This document shows positions 16,044-24,053 of a stretch of DNA of 64,000 bases, in pieces (position 1 is the first letter of the stretch; each line of letters begins with the position of its first letter). This stretch comes from an uncultured Duncaniella sp. (GTDB taxonomy: Bacteria > Bacteroidota > Bacteroidia > Bacteroidales > Muribaculaceae), in the NCBI GenBank assembly GCA_910586665.1, contig CAJUIX010000003.1:62001-126000 (forward strand), read 5' to 3'. The notes beneath the pieces are model-generated. The model was not told where the DNA came from and searched no databases. It worked only from the letters and a program-made list of their open reading frames with translations. Made by a program: the position numbers and the translations under genes.

Positions 16044-16138
16044 TTGCAGGGGCGCTTTTAAAAGCGTCCGGGTGCTGATAAGGATGAGTCATCTGATTTT
16101 CAGCCTGTCCCCGGACGCTTTTAAAAGCGCCCCTGCAA
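16044..16138. repeat. long REP-like inverted repeat with 29-bp perfect arms
   Basis: Arms at 16044-16072 and 16110-16138 are exact reverse complements (outer TTGCAGGGGCG, inner CGTCCGGG), each containing the internal palindrome CGCTTTTAAAAGCG. The 37-bp centre can pair further (GCTGA/TCAGC). It sits between two convergent genes, 20 bp after one stop and 22 bp before the other. It resembles a REP/BIME or MITE-type element more than a simple terminator, since no T-run follows. Confidence 0.75.
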
Positions 16139-16160
16139 GTTTGGATATTATATAACTGCT

Positions 16161-19100
16161 TTATACTTCCGGCTTTAGCACGACGCCTGTCCCTTTGAGG
16201 CCGTTGACGCCGATGGCGAGCGGGTGCTGGAAGGTGACTATGCGCACAAAGTCACTTTCGTAGACTGCTGGCTGGGCGTTGAGGAAGTCGACGTCATAGA
16301 GGTCGGTCACCGGCTCCCCCTCTTTGCGGCGGGCGTTGGTGTCGATTGTGAAGTAGGCCACACCGAATGATGTCAGGTTCTGGAAGAAGTGGGTTCCCTG
16401 GCTTGGCTCGATACGGTAGTTGGGTAGCGACGACTCGACTATGAGGCGTGCGGCTGAAATGGCCGGCCACTTCACCGGGATGCCGAGCGATGTATCTGAC
16501 GAACCCCAGCGCCCCGGGCCGATGAGCACATAGCGCTCCTCCCTATCGAGGAAGCCGCGGTTGATTTTCTCTATCTCGCGGGCAATCAGTGAGCTGTTGG
16601 ACGAAGAAAACTTCTCCGGGCGGACGTAGACCACTGTCTTTATCCCATCGATGTTGCCGTGGCCGAGTGCGGTCCCTGATTTCAGCAGGAGCTTGTCGTC
16701 GGGAGTGGCCATGAGGGCCTCGTCGACTGTCTCCTTTCTGTCGACAATCGGCCGGATTTGCAGCCAGTAGAGGCGGCCTTTGCTCTTGGCCCCGGGGCCT
16801 ATCATCTTGTCGTCGGGACCAATCATGCCTGCGAATTCAATCTCGACCGGGCGCTGCATGGCTTCCTGGCCGGTTGTAAGCATGAAGTCGACCGCTTCTG
16901 AAAGAGGGTAGACCTTGTGTTTGAGGATATTGTTGAAGGTGACCACCCTGCGCCCCTCGCCATAGTCGTTGTCGCGAATCACGTTGTCGCGGAAGTCGAA
17001 GGTCGACACCATATATTTTAGCGCGCCCTTTTCGGCCATATCCTGTATGCGCAGTTTGGCCACATTGTAGCCATCGTCAACCTTGAGGTTCTCTGCAGCA
17101 TTGTCGGCCACGGCGGTATCTTTCATGTCGAGGGCATACATGCGTGTCTGTGTGTCGCGCAGGGCGAGAGACAGCTCCGACGTCTGCAGCACGTTGTCGG
17201 GGTGTCGGGGCGAGAATCTGAGCGCGAGGCCGCCGTCGACGATATATTTGCCAAGTCCGACAGCTACTTCGGCCACGCCGTCCTCCGGCTTCTCGTCATT
17301 TAGCGGGTAGTAGTTGAGCGAGCGGCCGACGCCTGAGAAGGAGGGGAAGTAGTAGCCGTCGGTCTCCTTGCCTACGACCTCTTGCAGGATTACGGCCATC
17401 TTTTCCTGGTCGATGACATTGGATGTCGCTGTCATGTAGGCTTTTGAGTCGGCGTAGAAAACGGATGCGTAGACCCCCTTGATAGCGCTTGTCACCATTG
17501 CGAGCATCTGTTCGCGGTCCTGGACCTTGGGTACCATGTAGGTGGAGTAGATGCCGGCAAAGGGCTGGTAGTGCGAGTCCTCGAGCAGACTCGAACTTCT
17601 GACTGCGATAGGGGTGTCGACTACTTCGAACAGAGCCAAGAGGTCGTCCCTTAGGCGCTCGGGGAGTTTGCCGTGGAGGAAGTGGCTGAGGATTTCCTCG
17701 TCGGGCGCGTCGCTCAGGGCGATAGGGTAGAGCTTGTTGCTCTCCATGAACTCGTCGAAGATGTCGGTACACAGCACGACAGTGCGCGGAATGGTGATAG
17801 AGATTCCGTCGAAGTTGTCACACACGGGATTCTTCTTTATTATAGAGTCGATGAAGGCGAGGCCGCGTCCCTTGCCTCCGAGGGAGCCTTGGCCGATGCG
17901 GGCAAAGTTGGAGTAGTGGTCGAAGCGGTCTTTCTGGAATATGGCCACCACGCCGCGGTTCTTCATGCGGCGGTACTTGACTATGAGGTCGAAGAAGAGC
18001 TGGCGCACCTGCGGGGCATCCTTGAGATCGCGGAAGCGGTGATGCTTGATAACCTCGGCAATCGGGAACATGGCTCGTGAGTAGAGCCAGCGCGAGATGT
18101 CGTTGAATGAGGCGTGCCAGTAGAGTGCCTCGGCCGGGATGTTGAATATGTTTTTCTGAAGGTCCTTTAGCGACTTGATGCGGAAAATCTCCTCGCCGGT
18201 CTCCGGGTTGCGTATCACGAAGTCACCGAATCCGAAGTTGTTGATGATTGCCTTGCCGAGGTCGACAGGGAATTTTTTTGAATTCTTGTCGATGAAGGTG
18301 CCGCCAAGCTCCATGACGTCGTGGGCATTCTCGGTCTCGGAGCTTTCGATAATCATCGGGAGATAGGGGTCACGCTCGCGGAGCTCGCGGGCGAGCTTTA
18401 TGCCTGCCTTCGGGTCTTTCTTCCCCTCGTGCTTGAAGGAGACGTCGCTTATGACACCGAGTATGTGGTCGCTATAGCGGTCATAGATACTCAGAGCCTC
18501 CTCATAGTCGCGGGCGAGCATCACTTTGGGTCGTCCGCGCATACGGAGCATCTGTTCGTGCTCGTTGAGAGCCTCGGTCGAGAAGTCGAGCGACTGTTTG
18601 AGTATGAACTTGTAGACTATCGGGAGCACGGAGGAGTAGAAGCGCACCGAGTCCTCCACGAGGAGTATCATCTGGACGCCGACGTTGTTGATGTCGTTGT
18701 CGGCGTTCATCTTATCCTCCAGGAGCTTGATGATTGCGAGGAGGAGGTCGACATTGCCAAGCCAGGAGAACACATAGTCAATGCCCGAGAAATCCTCGTT
18801 GGCAAGTCGGCGCGACACCTCTTTGGAGAAAGGCGTGAGCACGATGATAGGCATATCGGGATACTGCCGGCGTATGCGGCGCGCGCCTGTGAAGGTCTCG
18901 CTGATGTCGTTGCCGGGCATCATGATCACGAGGTCAAAGCTTTTGGTCTTTAGTATCTCCAGTCCCTCGGTCGAATTGAGTGCGCGGGTCACGCGCGGAG
19001 GGGATGATAGATTGAGCGATGTGTATTCGAAATATAGCTGTTCTTCCACACGTCCGTCCTCCTCCATCATGAAGGCATCGTAGGCCGAGGCAATCAGCAG

Positions 19101-19184
19101 CACATTGAATATACGACGCTGCATGAGGTTCTGGAAGGCTGTGTCTTTGAAGTACAACTGGCTTAGAGCTTTGTCGTCTGTCAT
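16161..19184 (-). CDS. receiver-domain / PEP-synthase N-domain hybrid protein
   Basis: A 1007-residue soluble protein. Residues about 25-155 are a degenerate receiver-like domain. Residues about 170-310 are a more complete receiver domain (ILLVEDS, phospho-acceptor-like Asp in GVISDVS, IESSE, FIDKNSKK). About 430-830 match the ATP-grasp N-terminal domain of PEP synthase/PPDK (GKGRGLAFID, IAVRSSSLLEDS with YQPFAGIYSTY, ending WLQIRPIVDRK). The rest (about 840-1007, GPGRWGSSDTSLGI) is unassigned. The phosphohistidine swivel domain (SHAAI type) and the PEP-binding barrel are absent, so it cannot be an ordinary PEP synthase. A regulatory phosphotransfer role is possible. Stand-alone gene on the minus strand. 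Confidence 0.8.
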   Translation of the reverse strand: MTDDKALSQLYFKDTAFQNLMQRRIFNVLLIASAYDAFMMEEDGRVEEQLYFEYTSLNLSSPPRVTRALNSTEGLEILKTKSFDLVIMMPGNDISETFTGARRIRRQYPDMPIIVLTPFSKEVSRRLANEDFSGIDYVFSWLGNVDLLLAIIKLLEDKMNADNDINNVGVQMILLVEDSVRFYSSVLPIVYKFILKQSLDFSTEALNEHEQMLRMRGRPKVMLARDYEEALSIYDRYSDHILGVISDVSFKHEGKKDPKAGIKLARELRERDPYLPMIIESSETENAHDVMELGGTFIDKNSKKFPVDLGKAIINNFGFGDFVIRNPETGEEIFRIKSLKDLQKNIFNIPAEALYWHASFNDISRWLYSRAMFPIAEVIKHHRFRDLKDAPQVRQLFFDLIVKYRRMKNRGVVAIFQKDRFDHYSNFARIGQGSLGGKGRGLAFIDSIIKKNPVCDNFDGISITIPRTVVLCTDIFDEFMESNKLYPIALSDAPDEEILSHFLHGKLPERLRDDLLALFEVVDTPIAVRSSSLLEDSHYQPFAGIYSTYMVPKVQDREQMLAMVTSAIKGVYASVFYADSKAYMTATSNVIDQEKMAVILQEVVGKETDGYYFPSFSGVGRSLNYYPLNDEKPEDGVAEVAVGLGKYIVDGGLALRFSPRHPDNVLQTSELSLALRDTQTRMYALDMKDTAVADNAAENLKVDDGYNVAKLRIQDMAEKGALKYMVSTFDFRDNVIRDNDYGEGRRVVTFNNILKHKVYPLSEAVDFMLTTGQEAMQRPVEIEFAGMIGPDDKMIGPGAKSKGRLYWLQIRPIVDRKETVDEALMATPDDKLLLKSGTALGHGNIDGIKTVVYVRPEKFSSSNSSLIAREIEKINRGFLDREERYVLIGPGRWGSSDTSLGIPVKWPAISAARLIVESSLPNYRIEPSQGTHFFQNLTSFGVAYFTIDTNARRKEGEPVTDLYDVDFLNAQPAVYESDFVRIVTFQHPLAIGVNGLKGTGVVLKPEV

Positions 19185-19368
19185 AGTCGGTGATAAATTT
19201 TGGTTTCTGCGGCAAAATTAATGAAAAAAATGCACTCTTTTCCATATAGGATATTGATTTTAGAGGGAAAGAGGAGCATTTTTGGCATCTATGACATTAA
19301 ATCCGGCAGATTAAATGTTAAAAAGATTAAAATTTGAGTTCTTATGAGAAAAAATGGGCGAAAAACGC

Positions 19369-19397
19369 TTGTGTTTGTAGCAAAATGCTTAACTTTG
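19369..19397 (+). promoter_or_regulatory. promoter of the dapF-dapL operon
   Basis: -33 TTG (19369-19371), an 18-bp spacer and -7 TAACTTTG (19390-19397). It predicts transcription from about 19404, which rules out the longer open frame beginning at 19334 and fixes the dapF start at 19442. Confidence 0.7.
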
Positions 19398-19441
19398 CAG
19401 CGATTTCAAACAATTTAACAACCGAAGAAATCGCTTTTATT

Positions 19442-20314
19442 ATGGCCTCAATCGGTAATAAAGCCAAAGAGGTGATTAAGTTCACCAAAATGCACGGTAT
19501 AGGCAATGATTACATATATATTAATTGTATGGAATCTATGCCGGAACGACTTCCAGAATTGGCAGTCGAGATGAGTGACCGGCATTTCGGAGCAGGGGGC
19601 GACGGCATAGTGCTGATATGCCCTTCGGATATTGCCGATTTTAAGATGAGGATGTTTAACAATGACGGGTCGGAAGCCCGCATGTGTGGCAACGCCTCCC
19701 GCTGCATCGCCAAGTATGTTCATGACCACGGTCTTACTGACCGTGAGGAAATAAGCCTTGAAACCCTTTCGGGAGTCAAGGTTTTATCGCTTAATATGGA
19801 CAGCCGGGGCGAGGTGGAGAGCGTCACAGTCGACATGGGTGAGCCTGAGCTGCGCGCAGTCCTCGTCCCCGCGAAGTCTGCGTCGGAGCGGATAATCGAG
19901 GAGCCTGTCGATACTTCTTGCGGCGAAGTGAGGGTGACGGCGGTTTCTATGGGTAATCCCCACGGCGTGGTCTTCGTCGATAAGATTGAAGATGTTGATT
20001 TCGACTGTCTCGGGCCGGAACTCGAATGTCACCCCCTATGGCCGGATCGTGCGAATATTGAATTTCTTGAAATCCTCTCCCCGAGCGAAGCCCGTATGAG
20101 AGTATGGGAACGCGGGACGGGGGAGACACTTGCCTGCGGCACCGGCGCATGTGCGTCGGCCGTAGCCGCGGCGCTCACAGGGCGTTGTGGCAGACGGGTG
20201 ACAGTGCATCTCCGTGGCGGTGACCTTCAGATTGAGTGGGCTGCCAACGGGCATGTGATGATGACGGGCGGAGCCACGGAAGTATTCGAGGGCAACTACT
20301 ATCGACAACGCTGA
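19442..20314 (+). CDS. dapF: diaminopimelate epimerase
   Basis: Interconverts LL- and meso-diaminopimelate for lysine and peptidoglycan synthesis. The two catalytic cysteines are in place: first in NNDGSEARMCGNASRC, second in LACGTGACAS. HGIGNDYIY near the N-terminus and GNPHGVVF complete the substrate pocket. I start at ATG 19442 (290 residues), because the upstream in-frame extension crosses the promoter and has no family similarity. Followed after 107 bp by dapL, the preceding step of the pathway, so this is a two-gene diaminopimelate operon. Confidence 0.95.
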   Translation: MASIGNKAKEVIKFTKMHGIGNDYIYINCMESMPERLPELAVEMSDRHFGAGGDGIVLICPSDIADFKMRMFNNDGSEARMCGNASRCIAKYVHDHGLTDREEISLETLSGVKVLSLNMDSRGEVESVTVDMGEPELRAVLVPAKSASERIIEEPVDTSCGEVRVTAVSMGNPHGVVFVDKIEDVDFDCLGPELECHPLWPDRANIEFLEILSPSEARMRVWERGTGETLACGTGACASAVAAALTGRCGRRVTVHLRGGDLQIEWAANGHVMMTGGATEVFEGNYYRQR

Positions 20315-20421
20315 TTCATGGCCCGCTTCATCTATGAGCCGGCGTGATGCTTAATCGATGGAGACCGCAATACTTAAAAATCAGTACAACAATCAGGAAA
20401 ATTATATTTTAGGTAACAGAG

Positions 20422-21648
20422 ATGTTTAGGATTAACGACAATTTCACCAAACTGCCGGCGTCGTACCTTTTCAGTGAGGTAGCACGCAGGGTCAAGGCTT
20501 ATACCGACGCCAATCCTGGAGTGGAGGTTATACGCATGGGTATCGGCGACGTGACGCGTCCGCTTTGCCCGGCGGTCATCGAGGCCCTTCACAAGGCTGT
20601 CGACCACGAGGCTGCGGGTGAAAGCTTCCAGGGCTACGGCCCGGAGCAGGGCTATGCCTTCCTGCGCGATAAAATTTCACTCTATGACTACAAGGAGCGC
20701 GGCATAGACATAGAGCCTGATGAAATATTTGTCAGCGATGGTGCCAAGAGTGATACCGGCAACATCGGCGACATACTTTCCACTTCCAACCGTGTGGCCG
20801 TTACTGACCCTGTCTACCCTGTCTATGTCGACACCAATGTCATGGGCGGACGGGCCGGAGAGCTTGGTGAGGATGGCCGTTGGAGCCGTATCGAATATCT
20901 TCCGTGTACTTCTGAAAACTCCTTTGTACCCTCGCTCCCTCTCAGCAAGCCGGATGTGGTATATCTCTGCTATCCCAACAATCCGACCGGCACGACGCTC
21001 ACGCGCGACCAGCTGAAGGTTTGGGTGGATTACTGTCGCGACAACGGCGTGTTGCTCCTTTTCGATGCCGCCTACGAGGCCTTTATCCGTGAGGAGGACG
21101 TCCCGCACTCAATCTACGAGATAGAGGGAGCCAAGGATGTTGCTATCGAGTTCCGCAGCTACTCCAAGACAGCCGGTTTCACCGGCATCCGTCTCGGTTA
21201 CACGGTGGTTCCCAAGGGCCTGAAAGGTCTTGATGAGGACGGCAGCCCGGTTGAGTTGAACGGTCTGTGGCGTCGCCGCCAGACCACCAAGTTTAACGGT
21301 GCGAGCTATCTTACACAGCGCGGAGCCGAGGCGCTTTACAGCGAGGAAGGGCGCCGACAGGTGAAGGAAACAATTGATTACTACCTTGAAAATGCCCGGA
21401 TGCTCCGCGTCGGGCTTGCCGAGGCCGGCTATGAGGTGGTCGGCGGCATAAATTCCCCCTATATATGGCTGAAGACGCCGGCGACTATGACCTCGTGGGA
21501 GTTTTTCGACTATCTGCTCGAGCGTTACCATATCGTCGGTACTCCCGGCAGCGGTTTCGGCCCCTCCGGCGAAGGCTATTTCCGTCTGACGGCCTTCAAT
21601 ACCCACGAAAACACCCGCTGCTGCGTCGAGCGTCTTTCATTAAAATAA
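20422..21648 (+). CDS. dapL: LL-diaminopimelate aminotransferase
   Basis: A 408-residue fold-type I PLP enzyme making LL-diaminopimelate directly from tetrahydrodipicolinate and glutamate, bypassing the acyl-intermediate route. Features: MFRINDNFTKLPASYLF opening, GIGDVTRPL, YPNNPTGT, and the PLP lysine in RSYSKTAGFTGIRLGYT. The length fits DapL, which is about 410 residues. With dapF just upstream, the pair converts tetrahydrodipicolinate to meso-DAP. glnN follows 55 bp downstream with no promoter seen in the gap. Confidence 0.95.
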   Translation: MFRINDNFTKLPASYLFSEVARRVKAYTDANPGVEVIRMGIGDVTRPLCPAVIEALHKAVDHEAAGESFQGYGPEQGYAFLRDKISLYDYKERGIDIEPDEIFVSDGAKSDTGNIGDILSTSNRVAVTDPVYPVYVDTNVMGGRAGELGEDGRWSRIEYLPCTSENSFVPSLPLSKPDVVYLCYPNNPTGTTLTRDQLKVWVDYCRDNGVLLLFDAAYEAFIREEDVPHSIYEIEGAKDVAIEFRSYSKTAGFTGIRLGYTVVPKGLKGLDEDGSPVELNGLWRRRQTTKFNGASYLTQRGAEALYSEEGRRQVKETIDYYLENARMLRVGLAEAGYEVVGGINSPYIWLKTPATMTSWEFFDYLLERYHIVGTPGSGFGPSGEGYFRLTAFNTHENTRCCVERLSLK

Positions 21649-21703
21649 ATTCATCAATTCTGACAATAAAATAATTACATAATTCTTAACCCCCCAACAC
21701 ATT

Positions 21704-23893
21704 ATGTCAAGTTTAAGATTTAAGGTCGTTGAAGAAGCGTCCAACCGCAAGGCTGTCAATGTGGATATTCCCAAGGAGCGTCCCCAGGAGTATTACGCAA
21801 GCAAGGTATTCAATCGTGCCAAAATGTATGAGTATCTGCCGATTGAAACCTACAAGGCACTCATTTATGCTATTGACAACAAGCAGCCTCTTTCAAGGAA
21901 GGTTGCCGACAGCGTGGCTCAGGGCATGAAGCAGTGGGCCATTGACAACGGTGCGCGCCATTACACACACTGGTTCCAGCCGCTCACTGAGACCACCGCC
22001 GAGAAGCATGATGGTTTCGTAGAGCATGACGGCAAGGGAGGAATGGTAGAGGAGTTCTCAGGTAAGCTGCTCGTGCAGCAGGAGCCTGACGCGTCGAGCT
22101 TTCCCAATGGAGGTATCCGCAACACTTTCGAGGCCCGCGGCTACTCCGCATGGGATATTTCATCGCCGGCCTTCATCCTTCACAACACACTCTGTATCCC
22201 GACAATCTTTATCTCCTACACAGGAGAGTCGCTTGACTACAAGACACCGCTTCTCCGCGCACTCTCGGCTGTCGACAAGGCGGGTACGGCTGTTGCCAGA
22301 TACTTCGACCCGGAGGTGAAGCATGTGATTTCAAATCTCGGCTGGGAGCAGGAGTATTTCCTCGTCGACGAGGCGCTCTACGCCGCCCGACCCGACCTCG
22401 TGCTCACAGGCCGCACCCTCATGGGACATGAATCGGCCAAGAACCAGCAGCTCGAGGACCACTACTTCGGTGCCATCCCCTCACGCGTCGAAGCCTTCAT
22501 GCTCGACCTCGAAATCGAGGCCCACAAACTCGGCATCCCGGCCAAGACCCGTCACAACGAGGTTGCCCCCAACCAGTTCGAGCTTGCTCCTATCTTCGAG
22601 GAGACCAACCTTGCCAACGACCACAATATGCTCCTCATGTCGCTGATGAGTGAGGTGGCGCGCCGCCACAATTTCCGCGTGTTGCTGCATGAGAAGCCTT
22701 TCGCCGGTATCAACGGCTCGGGCAAGCACAACAACTGGAGCCTCGGCACCGACACCGGCACACTCCTCTTCGCTCCCGGCAAGACTGCCAAGGAAAATCT
22801 ACAGTTTATCACATTTGTGGCCAACGTAATGGCAGCCGTGCATCGTCACAACGCTCTTCTTAAGGCCTCAATCATGTCGGCTACCAACTGTCACCGACTC
22901 GGAGCCAACGAAGCGCCCCCTGCAATCATCTCTATATTTACCGGCAGCCAGCTTGCCGATATCATTAACAAAATCAAGAACTCCGACAAGGACGAGCTTA
23001 TAGCTCTCGCCGGCAAGGAGGAACTTGACCTCGGTGTGGCCCAGATTCCCGAGCTGATGATTGATAATACTGACCGTAACCGCACATCGCCCTTCGCATT
23101 TACAGGCAACCGCTTCGAGTTCCGCGCCGTGGGTTCGAGTGCCAACTGTGCGTCGGCTATGATTGCCCTAAACGCGGCCGTAGCAGAGCAGCTTGCTGAT
23201 TTCAAACAGAAGGTCGACTCCCGTCTCGAGGCGGGTGAGGACCTTCAGCACGCACTCCTTGCCGAAATCAAGGCCCTCCTGCTTTACTCGGAGGCCATCC
23301 ACTTCGACGGTAACGGATATTCCGACGAATGGAAGGAGGAGGCTGCACGCCGCGGCCTTGACTGCGAGACTAATCCCGCCCTCATCTTCGATGCATATCT
23401 CCGTCCCTCGTCAATCGAGATGTTCCGCAAGACAGGGGTTATGAACCACGTCGAGCTTGAGGCCCGCAACGAGGTAAAGTGGGAGATGTATACAAAGAAG
23501 ATACAGATTGAGGCCCGTGTGCTCGGCGACCTTGCAATCAACCATATCATCCCCGTCGCTACACGTTACCTCTCGATTCTTCTCGACAACATGGTCAAGC
23601 TCCGCACTCTCTTCCCCGGCAACAAGGGTGAGGAACTCTCGTCGCAGGACTCTGTCACAGTCGAGAAAATCATGCGTCACTGCTCGGTAATCAAGGAGGA
23701 GGTCGCCAAGATGGTCAATGCCCGCAAGGAGGCCAACAAGATTGAAACCGAGCGTGAGAAGGCTCTCGCATACTCACACGACGTAGCTCCGAGCCTCGAG
23801 GTGATCCGCTATCACATTGACAAGCTCGAGTTACTCGTCGACAATGAGATGTGGCCACTCCCCAAATATCGCGAACTCCTGTTCATCCGCTAA
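21704..23893 (+). CDS. glnN: type III glutamine synthetase
   Basis: A 729-residue ATP-dependent ammonia-assimilating enzyme of the GSIII class, the large form typical of Bacteroidetes. Motifs: WEQEYFLVDEALY, KTRHNEVAPNQFELAP with metal-binding Glu, NGSGKHNNWSL, and FRAVGSSANCAS near the active site. A helical C-terminal extension (about 590-729) is also typical. It follows dapL after 55 bp and is closed by a hairpin at 23925-23983. GSIII is usually controlled by nitrogen supply; no specific operator could be assigned here. Confidence 0.96.
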   Translation: MSSLRFKVVEEASNRKAVNVDIPKERPQEYYASKVFNRAKMYEYLPIETYKALIYAIDNKQPLSRKVADSVAQGMKQWAIDNGARHYTHWFQPLTETTAEKHDGFVEHDGKGGMVEEFSGKLLVQQEPDASSFPNGGIRNTFEARGYSAWDISSPAFILHNTLCIPTIFISYTGESLDYKTPLLRALSAVDKAGTAVARYFDPEVKHVISNLGWEQEYFLVDEALYAARPDLVLTGRTLMGHESAKNQQLEDHYFGAIPSRVEAFMLDLEIEAHKLGIPAKTRHNEVAPNQFELAPIFEETNLANDHNMLLMSLMSEVARRHNFRVLLHEKPFAGINGSGKHNNWSLGTDTGTLLFAPGKTAKENLQFITFVANVMAAVHRHNALLKASIMSATNCHRLGANEAPPAIISIFTGSQLADIINKIKNSDKDELIALAGKEELDLGVAQIPELMIDNTDRNRTSPFAFTGNRFEFRAVGSSANCASAMIALNAAVAEQLADFKQKVDSRLEAGEDLQHALLAEIKALLLYSEAIHFDGNGYSDEWKEEAARRGLDCETNPALIFDAYLRPSSIEMFRKTGVMNHVELEARNEVKWEMYTKKIQIEARVLGDLAINHIIPVATRYLSILLDNMVKLRTLFPGNKGEELSSQDSVTVEKIMRHCSVIKEEVAKMVNARKEANKIETEREKALAYSHDVAPSLEVIRYHIDKLELLVDNEMWPLPKYRELLFIR

Positions 23894-23924
23894 GACAATC
23901 CTTCAGGAATGTAGACAATACTAT

Positions 23925-23983
23925 CCGCTCTGCGGACGCTGTCCCCAATGTGTCGACAGTGTCCGAAGGGCGGTTGTTTGCTT
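23925..23983 (+). terminator. intrinsic terminator after glnN
   Basis: Long stem (23925-23943 with 23955-23973, 19 positions, one mismatch and two G-U pairs), then TTGTTTGCTT. It lies 32 bp after the glnN stop and ahead of the -7 box of the next gene. Confidence 0.6.
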
Positions 23984-24007
23984 GCAAGGATTTTGAGAAA
24001 CATTATT

Positions 24008-24015
24008 TATCTTTG
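24008..24015 (+). promoter_or_regulatory. candidate -7 element for the PurF-like gene
   Basis: TATCTTTG, 39 bp before the ATG at 24054. A TTG at 23982-23984 is 23 bp upstream, slightly long. Confidence 0.45.
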
Positions 24016-24053
24016 TAAAAAGAAATTAACCTTATAATATCCGTGGTTCTCTT

